Below, in pieces: positions 9,296 through 18,079 of a stretch of DNA of 64,000 nt (position 1 is the first letter of the stretch; each line of letters begins with the position of its first letter). Source of the DNA: Bradyrhizobium sp. WSM471 (GTDB taxonomy: Bacteria; Pseudomonadota; Alphaproteobacteria; Rhizobiales; Xanthobacteraceae). The position numbers and the translations under genes are program-made. The notes beneath the pieces are model-generated. The model was not told where the DNA came from. It saw nothing but the letters and a program-made list of their open reading frames with translations, and did no database searches. The DNA lies in assembly GCF_000244915.1 (NCBI RefSeq), contig NZ_CM001442.1, forward strand, positions 6,646,012 to 6,710,011. The letters are read 5' to 3'.

Positions 9296-10063
9296 TCAGG
9301 CCGCCGAGGCGGGTTCGGGGCAATTGGTCAGCCGCGCCGGATTGCCGACTGCGGTACAGCCCGGGGGCACGTCGCACGTCACGACGGTCCCGGCGCCGAT
9401 CTTTGCAAAATCGCCGATCCTGACGTTGCCGAGAATTGTCGCGCCGGAGCCGATGAACACGCCGCGACCAATGCGAGGCGAGCGCGCCGGCAGTTCCGTG
9501 CCGCGACCGATGCTGACGTTCTGAAGGATGGTGGCCTCGTCGCCGATCACCACATCGGCGCCGATCACGATGCCGGTGGCGTGGTCGAGATACACCGATG
9601 ATCCCAAGCTCGCCGCCGGATGAATGCTGACCTGCAGGACGTTCGAGGCCTCGTTCTGAAACAGCAGCGCCGCGTCGCGATGGTCGTGATGCCAGAGCCA
9701 GTTCGAGACGCGCCAGGCCTGCAAGGCGACGTAGCCCTTGAAATGCAGCAGCGGCGCCAACAGTCCGGTGATGGCGGGATCGCGGAGCACGATGGCTTGC
9801 AAGTCGCGGCCGGCCGCCTCGATCAGATCGGGCTGGCCATTGAAGGCGTCGCGGGAAAATGTCGTGAAGCGCCCGCGTTCGGCCGCGCTGTCGCCAAGCC
9901 GCCGTCCGATCAGGTCGGATAGTGCGGCGGTAAAATCGTCATGGGCGAAGATGAGGCCGCCAAGAGTCCGGCCGAATATGGGGTCGGCTGCCGCTGCGCG
10001 CTGCGCCTCGTCGCGGATCTTCTGCCAAAGGGTTTCGCTCGCCATCATCGCCGCTTCCGTCAT
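9296..10063 (-). CDS. cysE: serine O-acetyltransferase
   Basis: 255 aa. The N-terminal helical domain (about residues 10-140) carries the SAT signatures LLHFKGYVALQAWRVSNWLW and NEASNVLQVSIHPAA. The C-terminal left-handed beta-helix has hexapeptide repeats (ATGIVIGADVVIGDEATILQ and similar). The catalytic DHATG His-Asp pair is present. It acetylates serine with acetyl-CoA, the first step of cysteine synthesis. The start is ambiguous: ATG at 10063 has AGGCGG in front, while ATG at 10048 has GGAAG. No cysteine synthase gene is adjacent. Confidence 0.93.
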   Translation of the reverse strand: MTEAAMMASETLWQKIRDEAQRAAAADPIFGRTLGGLIFAHDDFTAALSDLIGRRLGDSAAERGRFTTFSRDAFNGQPDLIEAAGRDLQAIVLRDPAITGLLAPLLHFKGYVALQAWRVSNWLWHHDHRDAALLFQNEASNVLQVSIHPAASLGSSVYLDHATGIVIGADVVIGDEATILQNVSIGRGTELPARSPRIGRGVFIGSGATILGNVRIGDFAKIGAGTVVTCDVPPGCTAVGNPARLTNCPEPASAA

Positions 10064-10377
10064 CGTTGCCGCCTGCGATGTTTTGACGCTTCCTTTTCAC
10101 TGACGGATATAGAGCGTCGGCAGCCCGCGCGCCACGCACCCCGTGAGGCTACGAGCTTGCATGCCAAGCGGACGGGATCATATATATGGGATCAGTCGAG
10201 TTCCCGGCCGAAGCTATGGTCTCAGGATCGTGCTGTCGCGCTGGCCCGGGTTGTTCAGGCAAAGTATCTCGTTCGAAGCCCCGCAGCGGTCCGCCACCCC
10301 CGGGTTTGTCGTACACAGCGGCCCTCAATGCTGCCGAAGCGACTCCGGAATCCCGTCATCCAAGGTCACGCCAATCC
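10064..10377. other. intergenic region between divergent cysE and desaturase genes
   Basis: 314 bp. An in-frame extension of the desaturase reading frame runs through its second half, but the encoded residues look non-conserved (Arg/Ser/Pro-rich). A TATATATG-rich patch near 10180-10190 could belong to a promoter. Nothing else is recognisable. Confidence 0.5.
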
Positions 10378-11541
10378 ATGTCGCCCAACGCCTCCGCCGA
10401 CGACCAACACGACGACATCATGTATCCCTCCGCCCTGCCATTCCTGCTGGTCCATCTCGGCTGCATTGCGGCGATCTGGACCGGCGTGACCTGGCAGGCC
10501 ATCGCGATCTGCGCCTCGCTGTATGTCGTCCGCATGTTTGCGATCGGAGCGGGCTACCACCGCTATTTCTCCCATCGGGCTTTCGCGACCGGCCGGGTGT
10601 TTCAATTCATCCTGGCCTGGCTTGCGCAAAGCACCGCGCAGAAAAGCGTTTTGTGGTGGGCGGCCAAGCATCGGCATCATCATCTGCATTCCGATACCGA
10701 AGACGACGTGCATTCGCCGCGTCATCGGGGCTTCCTCTACAGTCATCTCGGCTGGATTTTCTACCGGCAGCACGATGGCACCGACCTCGTGAAGGTCGGC
10801 GATTTCGCCGCCTATCCGGAGCTGATGTGGCTGCATCGCCTCGAACTCCTCCCAGCCGTCACGCTGGCTGCGCTCTGCTTCCTGGTTGGCGGATGGTCCG
10901 GTCTTGTCGTCGGCTTCCTGTGGAGCACCGTGCTGGTCTATCACGCGACCTTCTGCATCAATTCCCTCGCCCACGTGCATGGACGCAAGCGGTACGTGAC
11001 CGGCGATGATTCACGCAACAATTGGCTGCTGGCCTTGTTCACCCTCGGTGAGGGCTGGCACAACAATCACCACGCCTACCAGAGCAGCGTGCGGCAGGGT
11101 TTTCGCTGGTGGGAAATCGACGTCACCTATTACATCCTGAAGGTGCTGTCCTGGTTCGGCATCGTCTGGAACATGAAGTCGCCGCCCGAGCAGGTGCTGC
11201 GCAACGAGCAGCCGCTCGGCGCACGCGTCATCAACCGCGCGGGCCGCGAGCTTGCTGGACGGTTCGATGCGCAGACCCTGGCGCACGCGATCTCGTCGGC
11301 GCTACGCCGAGCCGATTTGGCCCAATTGCAACTGCCGACGCTGCACGACATCCTCAGTCGCGCGCACGAAGGCGTCGATGCACTGACGCATCTGCATTTG
11401 CCGAAGATTCCGACCCGCGAGGAGTTTCTCGCCGAGGCCAAGGCGATGTTCGCGCGCACGCGATCGCTCAACGAGATCGTGGACTACGCCTACGAACACT
11501 TCATGGAGTCGGTTCGCGCGCAGCTCGCCACGGCGCGCTGA
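10378..11541 (+). CDS. acyl-CoA/acyl-lipid delta-9 desaturase, membrane di-iron enzyme
   Basis: 387 aa from the ATG at 10378 (AAGG 14 bases upstream); a longer frame from 10186 exists but adds an unlikely leader. The three histidine boxes of the desaturase family are present: HRYFSH, then KHRHHHLH, then HNNHH. They are separated by hydrophobic helix pairs, and together bind the di-iron centre that inserts a double bond in C16/C18 acyl chains. The GEGWHNNHHAYQSS block is typical of bacterial stearoyl-CoA-type desaturases. The last 100 residues form a soluble, charged extension. A strong hairpin terminator follows. Confidence 0.94.
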   Translation: MSPNASADDQHDDIMYPSALPFLLVHLGCIAAIWTGVTWQAIAICASLYVVRMFAIGAGYHRYFSHRAFATGRVFQFILAWLAQSTAQKSVLWWAAKHRHHHLHSDTEDDVHSPRHRGFLYSHLGWIFYRQHDGTDLVKVGDFAAYPELMWLHRLELLPAVTLAALCFLVGGWSGLVVGFLWSTVLVYHATFCINSLAHVHGRKRYVTGDDSRNNWLLALFTLGEGWHNNHHAYQSSVRQGFRWWEIDVTYYILKVLSWFGIVWNMKSPPEQVLRNEQPLGARVINRAGRELAGRFDAQTLAHAISSALRRADLAQLQLPTLHDILSRAHEGVDALTHLHLPKIPTREEFLAEAKAMFARTRSLNEIVDYAYEHFMESVRAQLATAR

Positions 11542-11637
11542 CCAAGTCTCTCCGGACCAGACTTTCCAGACCAAGCTTTTTCCAAACCAAGGCAATCCGG
11601 ACGGTCGCGGCAGCCTGACGCGCATTCCCAAACCAAA

Positions 11638-11668
11638 CCGCCCGCCTGCGGGTTGCGCAGGCGGGCGG
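11638..11668. terminator. bidirectional terminator between desaturase and DUF2852 genes
   Basis: A perfect 13-bp stem (CCGCCCGCCTGCG / CGCAGGCGGGCGG) with a 5-nt loop sits between two convergent genes (stops at 11541 plus and 11744 minus). There is no strong T-run on either side, so it is a GC-rich hairpin that may serve both directions. Confidence 0.7.
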
Positions 11669-11743
11669 CTCGGGGCCATCAGGACTTTGGGGGCATGCGC
11701 CTGACGGCTTTGAGAGGCGTCAGTCCCGAGATCAAGTTTGAGA

Positions 11744-12229
11744 TCAACCCTGCTGCTGGTCGGTCGGCGGCGGGGTCGGGCGCGTCTTGTGTTGCGCCAT
11801 GAACTGGTCGAACTCTTCCTTGTCCTTGGCGTGACGCAGACGGTCGAGGAAATTCTTGAACTCGACCTGCTCTTCCTCGAGCCGCTGCAGTGTCTCGGTG
11901 CGGTACTCGTCAAAGGCGCGGTTGCCGCTCGAGGGCGGGCCGAAGCCAAAGCCGAAACCGTGGCGCTCCATGCGGCCGCGCATACGATCCATCTTGTACT
12001 GCATCCGCTCCATCTTGTTCTGCCAGCGATCCTGGTTGCTCCAGCACGACATTCTTCTGCTCCCGAGTGTGAAAAAGAGAAGGGCGAGTCCGATCGGCCA
12101 CCAGATGATGAAGCCGACGATGGTCACGGCGATCCAGCCGGGATGCCAGGGCGTATTGAGCATGTGGGGGCGCTCGTAGTGTTGGTCCGAAGGGCCGCGC
12201 CATCGATTGACATCAGCGGTGTAGGCCAT
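11744..12229 (-). CDS. DUF2852 membrane-anchored protein
   Basis: 161 aa from the ATG at 12227-12229; GGAG-AGGGAA directly before this ATG favours it over the ATG 12 bp upstream. One or two hydrophobic segments (about residues 30-58, HPGWIAVTIVGFIIWWPIGLALLFF) are followed by a Met/Arg-rich helix. A long charged coiled-coil region comes next (RTETLQRLEEEQVEFKNFLDRLRHAKDKEEFDQFM), then a Pro/Gln tail. This is the rhizobial DUF2852 family of unknown function. The 19-bp palindrome 35 bp upstream of the start matches one over the neighbouring TetR gene, so TetR control is likely. Confidence 0.87.
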   Translation of the reverse strand: MAYTADVNRWRGPSDQHYERPHMLNTPWHPGWIAVTIVGFIIWWPIGLALLFFTLGSRRMSCWSNQDRWQNKMERMQYKMDRMRGRMERHGFGFGFGPPSSGNRAFDEYRTETLQRLEEEQVEFKNFLDRLRHAKDKEEFDQFMAQHKTRPTPPPTDQQQG

Positions 12230-12263
12230 TTCCCTCTCCATGACGGCATCAGCGCCGTTGTGA

Positions 12264-12282
12264 ATGTAAATAACATTTACAT
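12264..12282. promoter_or_regulatory. palindromic TetR operator upstream of the DUF2852 gene
   Basis: ATGTAAATAACATTTACAT is a perfect inverted repeat with 8-bp arms. Viewed as ATGTAAA-N5-TTTACAT it has the same half-sites and spacing as the site over the TetR start codon at 13089-13107. It lies in an AT-rich patch in otherwise GC-rich DNA, where a promoter for the DUF2852 gene is expected. Confidence 0.8.
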
Positions 12283-12349
12283 AGGTAGATCATCCCGCGA
12301 TTTTGTCAAGCCGACCGCCTGACAGGGCGACGCAATTATTTGGGTAACT

Positions 12350-13090
12350 TTATTTCGGCTTCCCCCAGGGACCACCGGGCGGCACGCCTGAACCGGAGGA
12401 TGCCTCCGGTGGCACCGGCGGCGGCTCGGCGCTTTTCCCCGGAGGACGGCGATCGGTCGGGAAGCCGAGACCGCGCAGATAGATCAGCACCTCGGCTTCG
12501 AGCAGCTCGTCCGGCGACATCGGCAGCTTTCGACGCGCGGCGTCACCGCGGGAGAACAGCGAGGCCACGCCATGCGCCATCGACCAGATGTGCAGCGCCA
12601 TCATCATCGCCGGAGGCCGCGGCGTGCCCGGCGGCGCCAGCGCGGCAAGCCGCTCCGCCGCAGCACGAATGATGTTGAAAGCACGCTCACTGGCGGCCTG
12701 GAGCGCCGGATTGGAATCCACCGGCACGCCCGATTCGAACATCGCGTTGTAGAACGCGGGCTCCTCGCGGGCGAAGGCGAGATAGGCCCTGCCGACACGC
12801 TCGAACGCCGTGACGGTGTCGGGCCGTCCGTCGTCCCAGGCCGCGGTCAGGCGCGATTCAAACTGCTCGAAGCCGCGCTGCGCGATCGAGGACAGCAGTT
12901 CTTCACGGTCGCGAAAATGCCGGTACGGCGCCGCCGCACTGACGCCGGCCATGCGCGCGGCATCGGCAAAGGTGAAGCCGGCCGCGCCCTTCTCGGCGAT
13001 CAGCCCGAGGGCGGCCTGCAACAGGGCTTCCTTCAGATTGCCGTGGTGATAGCCGCGCTCGGCGCGGCGCGTCTCCTTGCGCCAGCTCAT
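12350..13090 (-). CDS. TetR/AcrR family transcriptional regulator
   Basis: 246 aa. The N-terminal helix-turn-helix domain is about residues 15-62 (ALGLIAEKGAAGFTFADAARMAGVSAAAPYRHFRDREELL). The ligand-binding part resembles the WHG/TetR_C_13 type, with the IWSMAHGVASLF segment. The last 35 residues are a Pro/Gly/Ser-rich disordered tail, unusual for the family. The operator ATGTGAA-N5-TTTACAT overlaps the start codon, suggesting autoregulation, and its twin precedes the adjacent DUF2852 gene. The ligand is unknown. Confidence 0.93.
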   Translation of the reverse strand: MSWRKETRRAERGYHHGNLKEALLQAALGLIAEKGAAGFTFADAARMAGVSAAAPYRHFRDREELLSSIAQRGFEQFESRLTAAWDDGRPDTVTAFERVGRAYLAFAREEPAFYNAMFESGVPVDSNPALQAASERAFNIIRAAAERLAALAPPGTPRPPAMMMALHIWSMAHGVASLFSRGDAARRKLPMSPDELLEAEVLIYLRGLGFPTDRRPPGKSAEPPPVPPEASSGSGVPPGGPWGKPK

Positions 13091-13107
13091 GTGAACGACC
13101 TTTACAT
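13089..13107. promoter_or_regulatory. palindromic operator overlapping the TetR start codon
   Basis: ATGTGAA-CGACC-TTTACAT has the same half-sites and the same 5-bp spacer as the perfect palindrome at 12264-12282, with one mismatch. The position over the start codon fits direct negative autoregulation. Confidence 0.72.
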
Positions 13108-13186
13108 GAGCCGGGCAGGAAGGTCACTAGCGGCGACGGGTTTGAGCGACCCGTATTCTTCCCGGTCCGGGGCGGCGGCCGAGATC

Positions 13187-13549
13187 CTAGCCGCCGGGGA
13201 TCGGGAGCACCGGCATGATCTCGACGCGTTCGCCGGGGAAGATCGTGAAATGCGGATGGTTCTCGAACATCTTGGCCGCGGCTTCATGGGATGCCGCGCG
13301 CACCACGGTGAATGCGCCCATCTCGTTGGCGATGTCGGCGAGGCCCTTGCCGTCCACCTTCTTGGTCTTACCGAGCGGCCCGCCCATGGCCTCGATCGCG
13401 CCCTGGTGCTTTTCCACCCAGCCCTTCCAGGCCGCCATGCCCTCCTGCTCCTTTGCTTTGCGCTCGACCTCGGGCATCGCATTCCATGCGGCCCATTTGG
13501 AGCTGGTCTTGCTGCCGAGGAAAACGGCGAGATAGGTGTCGGTGCTCAT
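13187..13549 (-). CDS. YciI/DGPF-related small protein
   Basis: 120 aa, no signal peptide or membrane segment. The pattern MSTDTYLAVFLG, a basic helix with KAKEQEGMAAWKGWVEKH, a GPLGKTKKVD turn and a C-terminal HPHFTIFPGERVEIMPVLPIPGG resembles YCII-related dimeric alpha/beta-barrel proteins. No enzymatic activity is established for this type. It lies 39 bp after another YciI gene (13589-13993) on the same strand and probably shares its ECF-type promoter at 14091-14117. Confidence 0.8.
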   Translation of the reverse strand: MSTDTYLAVFLGSKTSSKWAAWNAMPEVERKAKEQEGMAAWKGWVEKHQGAIEAMGGPLGKTKKVDGKGLADIANEMGAFTVVRAASHEAAAKMFENHPHFTIFPGERVEIMPVLPIPGG

Positions 13550-13588
13550 CGGTTCTCTCCTTTTGGTGATGGATAGACAAAGCTGCGG

Positions 13589-13993
13589 CTATTTCTTCAG
13601 GTCGCCGAAACCGGCGGCGGCCTCCTGCACGTCAGGCGGAAAGTCGCTCATCTCCTGCACCTGACGGATCTCGATGATTTCGTTCGGTGCGGCCGGACAC
13701 CGCCTGGCCCAGGCGATCGCCTCGGCACGCGAGGTAACCTCGATCATCCAGTAGCCGCCCAGGACCTCCTTGGCCTCGGCGAACGGACCATCAGTCACGA
13801 TGGGCTTGCCGGCCGCAAATGAGACGCGCGCGCCCATCGACGGCGGGTGCAGGCCGTCGAGCGTGATCAGCACGCCGGCGTCCTTCAGCGCCTCGTTGTA
13901 GCGCATCATCGCAGCAACCCGCTCGGGATCCAGTTGAACGTCGGGCGCTGCGGTCTCGTAGCCGAGCGGGATCATCAGCATCATGAATCGCAT
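13589..13993 (-). CDS. YciI (DGPF domain) family protein
   Basis: 134 aa from the ATG at 13991-13993, chosen because AAGGA lies six to seven bases upstream; the ATG two codons earlier is too close to it. It has the family signature TDGPFAEAKEVLGGYWMIEV in the middle and the usual MRFMMLMIP start. DGPF proteins are small ferredoxin-like-fold proteins that are typical neighbours and targets of ECF42-type sigma factors; the biochemical role is open. The element TGTCGG-N17-CGTC lies about 100 bp upstream, the same as before the sigma factor operon at 21713-21739. Confidence 0.9.
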   Translation of the reverse strand: MRFMMLMIPLGYETAAPDVQLDPERVAAMMRYNEALKDAGVLITLDGLHPPSMGARVSFAAGKPIVTDGPFAEAKEVLGGYWMIEVTSRAEAIAWARRCPAAPNEIIEIRQVQEMSDFPPDVQEAAAGFGDLKK

Positions 13994-14090
13994 GAGCATT
14001 CCTTGCGTGCTTTTGTCGTTCGGGTTGCGCGGCGAGGCGCCACTCCGGATGGACGGGAGCGACGGCCCGGGCCGCCCGCCCTCACCTCCA

Positions 14091-14117
14091 AGACGAAGGA
14101 ACCTTGGCGAAACCGAC
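14091..14117 (-). promoter_or_regulatory. ECF-type promoter for the YciI pair
   Basis: On the minus strand: TGTCGG, exactly 17 bp, then CGTCTT. Identical hexamer, spacing and CGTC core occur upstream of three other genes in this window (14550-14576, 19931-19957, 21713-21739). It predicts a leader of roughly 90 nt before the YciI start at 13993. Confidence 0.72.
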
Positions 14118-14155
14118 AGGTGACGAAAATTATTCTGGAGATTGTTGGCTGGCTG

Positions 14156-14518
14156 CTAGCGGGGCTGCGGCAGGAAACGCCCGTCCTGCCGGGCAGCGCC
14201 GAAATAAACCTCGATGCGGCGAACCTTGTCGCCGGCAAAGGTGAAGAACTCCGTGTTGCGAAAGCTCCTGCCATCTGTCGCCAAGCAAAAATAGGTGACG
14301 AAGGCCTCGTCGCCTTGGACGAAAATCCGCTCGATGTCGTGCCTTACGATCCAGCCGGTGTCCTTCCAGCAGCGCCCGAAATAGGCCGCCTTGTCGAGGT
14401 CTTCGTCGAACGGGCTGGTGAAGCGGAAATCGTCGGCCAACGCGTCGGCGACCTGTTGCCGGTCGTTGCCGAGATAGGCGGCGAAGAGGTCCCGAATCAG
14501 GCGCTCGGGATTGGTCAT
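14156..14518 (-). CDS. NTF2-like / SnoaL-like small protein
   Basis: 120 aa, single NTF2-like cone fold. An N-terminal helix (NPERLIRDLFAAYLGNDRQQVADALADDFRFTSPFDEDLD) is followed by paired beta-strands ending in RNTEFFTFAGDKVRRIEVYFG. Members are small hydrolase/isomerase-like or ligand-binding proteins; no catalytic role can be assigned here. It is the first of three small genes in a row. TGTCGG-N17-CGTC lies 32 bp upstream of its ATG, so ECF control is inferred. Confidence 0.85.
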   Translation of the reverse strand: MTNPERLIRDLFAAYLGNDRQQVADALADDFRFTSPFDEDLDKAAYFGRCWKDTGWIVRHDIERIFVQGDEAFVTYFCLATDGRSFRNTEFFTFAGDKVRRIEVYFGAARQDGRFLPQPR

Positions 14519-14835
14519 CGAACGGCTCCGTAATCAACATCGTCTTGAAGACGATTGACGCGCAGCCGCGCCGACATCACGTCCGGCAGCAACCACGCGA
14601 AAAATAATGCACGCGGCGGCCCGTACAAATACGGCTCGTTCTATGACCGCCGCCGTGCATATGAATCAAGAATGCTTGCAACCTGAGCAACATGGCGGAC
14701 GCGTGCGAAATACAGAGCGGGCAACGTCTCGTGCAGGAATTTACAGTTGCTAAAGAAGCCCATGCAACTTTTTAGCTTGAGCGAAACGGTATGACAATCC
14801 GGCTGATTCGCCCCTCAGCATTAGGCGGAGCTTAC
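14519..14835. other. intergenic region between NTF2-like gene and chemoreceptor
   Basis: 317 bp between divergent genes. It holds the ECF-type promoter at 14550-14576 on the minus strand and the ribosome site of the chemoreceptor. The central part (14640-14790) is relatively AT-rich and presumably carries the chemoreceptor promoter; no clear consensus was found. Confidence 0.55.
14550..14576 (-). promoter_or_regulatory. ECF-type promoter for the NTF2-like gene
   Basis: On the minus strand: TGTCGG, 17 bp, CGTCTTCAA. The nine bases CGTCTTCAA are identical to those in the sigma operon's own promoter at 21713-21739. It is placed about 30 bp before the start codon. Confidence 0.76.
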
Positions 14836-16500
14836 GTGTTCAATTTCCAAAGCAAGAAAGTCAGGCACGCGATCGCGGAAGTCGAGGCGCTCGACCGGTC
14901 CCAGGCCGTGATCGAATTCGGCCTCGACGGCACCATTCTCGATGCCAACGAAAATCTCCTCAAGATGAGCGGCTATACGCTCTCGGAGATCAAGGGTAAG
15001 CATCACAGCATCTTCGTCAGCCCGACTGAACGCGAGAGCGCCCGTTACCGCGACTTCTGGGCCAGCCTGAACCGCGGCGAGTTCCAGACCACGCAATACA
15101 AGCGCTTCGGCAAGAACGGCAAGGAAGTCTGGGTCCACGCCTCCTACGCGCCGCTGCGCGACGAGAACGGCAAGGTGGTCAGCTTCATCAAGTTCGCCAC
15201 CGACATCACGGCATACAAGGTCAAGACCATGGAGGACGCGGGCAAGATCGCCGCCGTCAACCGTGCCCAGGCCGTGATCGAATTCGACATGGACGGCACC
15301 ATCCTCACCGCCAACGAGAATTTCCTGGGCGCAATGGGCTACTCGCTCGACGAGATCCAGGGCAAGCACCACAGCATGTTCGTGACGCCGGAGGATCGCG
15401 CGAGCTCTGCCTATGCCGACTTCTGGGCGCGGCTGAACCGCGGCCAGTTCGAAGCCGCCGAATACAAGCGGATCGGCAAGGGCGGACGCGAAATCTGGAT
15501 TTTGGCAACCTACAACCCGATCCTCGATGAGATGGGCAGGCCGTTCAAGGTAGTGAAGTTTGCGACCGACGTCACCGCGCAGAAGATGAAGGCGGCCGAC
15601 AATGACGGACAGCTCGCCGCGATCCAGAAATCGCAAGCGGTGATCGAATTCAACATGGACGGCACCATCCGCACCGCCAACGAGAACTTCTTGAAGGCGA
15701 TGGGGTATTCGCTGGCAGAGATCAAGGGACAGCACCACTCCATGTTCGTCGAGCCGAACGTGAAGAATTCGACGGCCTACCGCCAGTTCTGGGAGACGCT
15801 CAACCGCGGCGAATACCAGGCCGCCGAATACAAGCGGATCGCCAAGGGCGGCCGCGAAATCTGGATCCAGGCGTCCTACAACCCGATCCTCGACCTCAAC
15901 GGAAAACCCTACAAGGTGGTGAAATATGCCACCGACATCACCGCGCAGGCGATCGGCCGCAAGAAGGCCGACAACGCGCGCGGTCTGATCGAGGCGGTCG
16001 CGGCCGGCAGCGAAGAGATGAGCGCCTCGATCCGCGAGATCTCCGCGACCATGGCGAAGTCGCGCGAGAATTCGAAGGTCGCGACCACCCGCGTCGAGGC
16101 CGCCGATGGCCAGGCGCAGCGGCTGAACGCAGCGGCGCAGGCGATGAGCGGCATCGTCGAGATGATCTCGGGCATCACCGGCCAGATCAACCTGCTCGCG
16201 CTCAACGCCACGATCGAATCGGCGCGCGCGGGCGAAGCCGGCCGCGGCTTCGCCGTGGTCGCCTCCGAGGTGAAGAGCCTAGCCAATCAGGCCAAGCAGG
16301 CGACCGACACCATCACATCAGAAATCGACGCGCTGAACACCATCTCCGGCGACGTTGCAAGCTCGCTGACCGCAATCAAGGTCGCCATCGCCGGCGTCAA
16401 CGAGTTCATCGCCTCTACCGCCGCCGCGGTCGAGGAACAGAGCATCGTGACGGCCGACATGTCGGCCAACATGCAGCGCGCCACGGCGGAGCTGGCCTAG
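14836..16500 (+). CDS. soluble methyl-accepting chemotaxis protein with three tandem PAS domains
   Basis: 554 aa from the GTG at 14836, preceded by AGGCGGAG at 14823-14830; an upstream ATG at 14791 has no good ribosome site. Three near-identical PAS domains (about residues 17-130, 140-252 and 262-374) are repeated with an exact period of 122 codons. Each has QAVIEF..DGTI..ANENFL and [11 protein letters not shown] cores and ends in FATDITA. A short MCP signalling domain (about 385-554) has the conserved hairpin tip [18 protein letters not shown]. No membrane helix, so it is a cytoplasmic receptor, perhaps haem- or flavin-binding. No C-terminal CheR/CheB docking pentapeptide is seen, and the gene is far from any che operon in this window. 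Confidence 0.93.
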   Translation: MFNFQSKKVRHAIAEVEALDRSQAVIEFGLDGTILDANENLLKMSGYTLSEIKGKHHSIFVSPTERESARYRDFWASLNRGEFQTTQYKRFGKNGKEVWVHASYAPLRDENGKVVSFIKFATDITAYKVKTMEDAGKIAAVNRAQAVIEFDMDGTILTANENFLGAMGYSLDEIQGKHHSMFVTPEDRASSAYADFWARLNRGQFEAAEYKRIGKGGREIWILATYNPILDEMGRPFKVVKFATDVTAQKMKAADNDGQLAAIQKSQAVIEFNMDGTIRTANENFLKAMGYSLAEIKGQHHSMFVEPNVKNSTAYRQFWETLNRGEYQAAEYKRIAKGGREIWIQASYNPILDLNGKPYKVVKYATDITAQAIGRKKADNARGLIEAVAAGSEEMSASIREISATMAKSRENSKVATTRVEAADGQAQRLNAAAQAMSGIVEMISGITGQINLLALNATIESARAGEAGRGFAVVASEVKSLANQAKQATDTITSEIDALNTISGDVASSLTAIKVAIAGVNEFIASTAAAVEEQSIVTADMSANMQRATAELA

Positions 16501-16620
16501 GCCGACCTGCGCGGCCGCAACAGGAGAGCCTCGACGAGCTAAAGGCGCGATAGTTTGTCGCGTCTCCTCGCGGCTTTCGTGGTAGGGAGACCGCCTCAAT
16601 TCCCGAACCACGGATAAGCT

Positions 16621-17409
16621 ATGACCGCCTCCCCGCAGAAAATCGCCCTCGTTACCGGAGCCGCACGCGGCATCGGGCTTGCGACCGCGAAGAAATTTTT
16701 GACCGAGGGCTGGCGGGTGGCATTGCTCGACATCGAAGGCGAGCTGCTCGGCCGCGCGGTCGCCGAGATCGGCCGGGACGAAGCCACGCTGGCGTTGACC
16801 TGCGACGTCTCGGACGCAGCCGCGGTTGCCACCGCGATGACGACGGTCGAACAGCGGTTTGGCCGGCTCGACGCGCTCGTCAACAATGCCGGCATTGCCG
16901 TGTTCGCGCCGCTGATGGAGACGTCGGAGACCGATTGGCGGCGCGTGCTCGAGGTCAACCTCACCGGCCCGTTCCTCTGCACCAAGGCGGCGGTGCCGCT
17001 GATGCGCGACGGCAATGGCGGCGCCATCGTCAACGTCACCTCGATCTCGGCGGTGCGCGCCTCGACGCTGCGCTCGGCCTACGGCACCAGCAAGGCGGGC
17101 CTCGCGCACCTCACCAAGCAGCTCGCGGTCGAGCTCGCGTCCCTCAACATCCGCGTCAACGCGGTCGCGCCGGGACCGGTCGACACCGCGATGGCGAAGC
17201 AGGTGCACACCAGGGAGATCCGCGCCGACTATCACGACGCCATCCCGCTCAACCGCTACGGCCTGGAAGAGGAACTCGCCGAAGCCATCTACTTCCTGTG
17301 CTCGGAACGATCCAGCTACATCACCGGCCAAATTTTGGCCGTCGATGGCGGCTTCGATGCGGCGGGCATCGGCCTGCCGACGCTGCGCGGCGAACGGCGG
17401 AACGGATAG
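16621..17409 (+). CDS. short-chain dehydrogenase/reductase
   Basis: 262 aa classical SDR. Cofactor motif TGAARGIG (TGxxxGxG) near residue 12, structural NNAG (about 88-91), and catalytic Ser in the TSISAVRAS segment with YGTSK (Tyr-x-x-x-Lys). A C-terminal YITGQILAVDGGF motif is typical of the FabG-like subgroup. Asp after the second strand (LLDIEGE) suggests NAD(H) preference. The substrate is unknown. It is a monocistronic gene 120 bp after the chemoreceptor. Confidence 0.94.
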   Translation: MTASPQKIALVTGAARGIGLATAKKFLTEGWRVALLDIEGELLGRAVAEIGRDEATLALTCDVSDAAAVATAMTTVEQRFGRLDALVNNAGIAVFAPLMETSETDWRRVLEVNLTGPFLCTKAAVPLMRDGNGGAIVNVTSISAVRASTLRSAYGTSKAGLAHLTKQLAVELASLNIRVNAVAPGPVDTAMAKQVHTREIRADYHDAIPLNRYGLEEELAEAIYFLCSERSSYITGQILAVDGGFDAAGIGLPTLRGERRNG

Positions 17410-17491
17410 ACACGGCGCAGGTTGGCCTAGCGAAGCGTCACCCACCTCTTCTCGTCGGCCTATCCCACGGACTCGAATTCGCGGAGGCTTC

Positions 17492-17929
17492 ATGCGACGC
17501 GTCACCTTGCTCAGAGCCTTGATGCTCGCATCCGCGCTGCTCGCCGCCACGCCTGCCTCGGCCGAAATCCGCATCGTCCAGTCGCCCGGTGGACAGGTCG
17601 GGCCGTTCCTCGATTTGTTCGAGAAGGTGCGCGAGAGCGGCGAGCGCGTGGTGATCGACGGTCCCTGCCTGTCCGCCTGCACGCTGGTACTGAGCATCGT
17701 GCCGGGCGAGCGGATATGCGTCACCAAGCGTGCCGTGCTCGGCTTCCATGCGGCGCGCTCGATCGATCGGCGCGGACGCTTCTACGCCGAGCCGGAAGCA
17801 TCAGATGCGGTGCTTGCGGCCTATCCCGGCCCGGTGCGCGACTGGATCAGCCGCCGCGGCGGCCTCTCGTCGCGGTTGCTTCTGCTGAAGGGACGCGACC
17901 TCGCCGCGATCTATCCGCGCTGCCGGTGA
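17492..17929 (+). CDS. secreted ClpP/crotonase-like-fold protein of unknown function
   Basis: 145 aa from the ATG at 17492, with GGAGG five bases upstream. A longer open frame starting further upstream would overlap the SDR gene and is rejected. It has a clear signal peptide (MRRVTLLRALMLASALLAATPASAE, cleavage after ASA). The mature part has VIDGPCLSACT, with a Ser in a nucleophile-like turn, and VLGFHAAR, whose His could pair with it, as in periplasmic ClpP-like proteins of the COG3904 type. Catalysis is inference. No operon partner. Confidence 0.78.
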   Translation: MRRVTLLRALMLASALLAATPASAEIRIVQSPGGQVGPFLDLFEKVRESGERVVIDGPCLSACTLVLSIVPGERICVTKRAVLGFHAARSIDRRGRFYAEPEASDAVLAAYPGPVRDWISRRGGLSSRLLLLKGRDLAAIYPRCR

Positions 17930-18079
17930 TGATCAGGCGGACGCAAGCGCCCGCACGGTAGGGCCGCGCAACGACACCGCCTCGATGATCGCGAGCGTCA
18001 ACTTCACGGCCATCGCGTTGCACGTGAGCCAGCGAACAAGCGCGCCGGCAAAATTGCGCCGGTCACATGCTTCGTGAGT

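Noticed and set aside
10186..10377. 64-codon N-terminal extension of the desaturase
   Set aside because: The added residues are Arg/Ser/Pro-rich and non-membrane. The ATG at 10378 gives a normal desaturase start.
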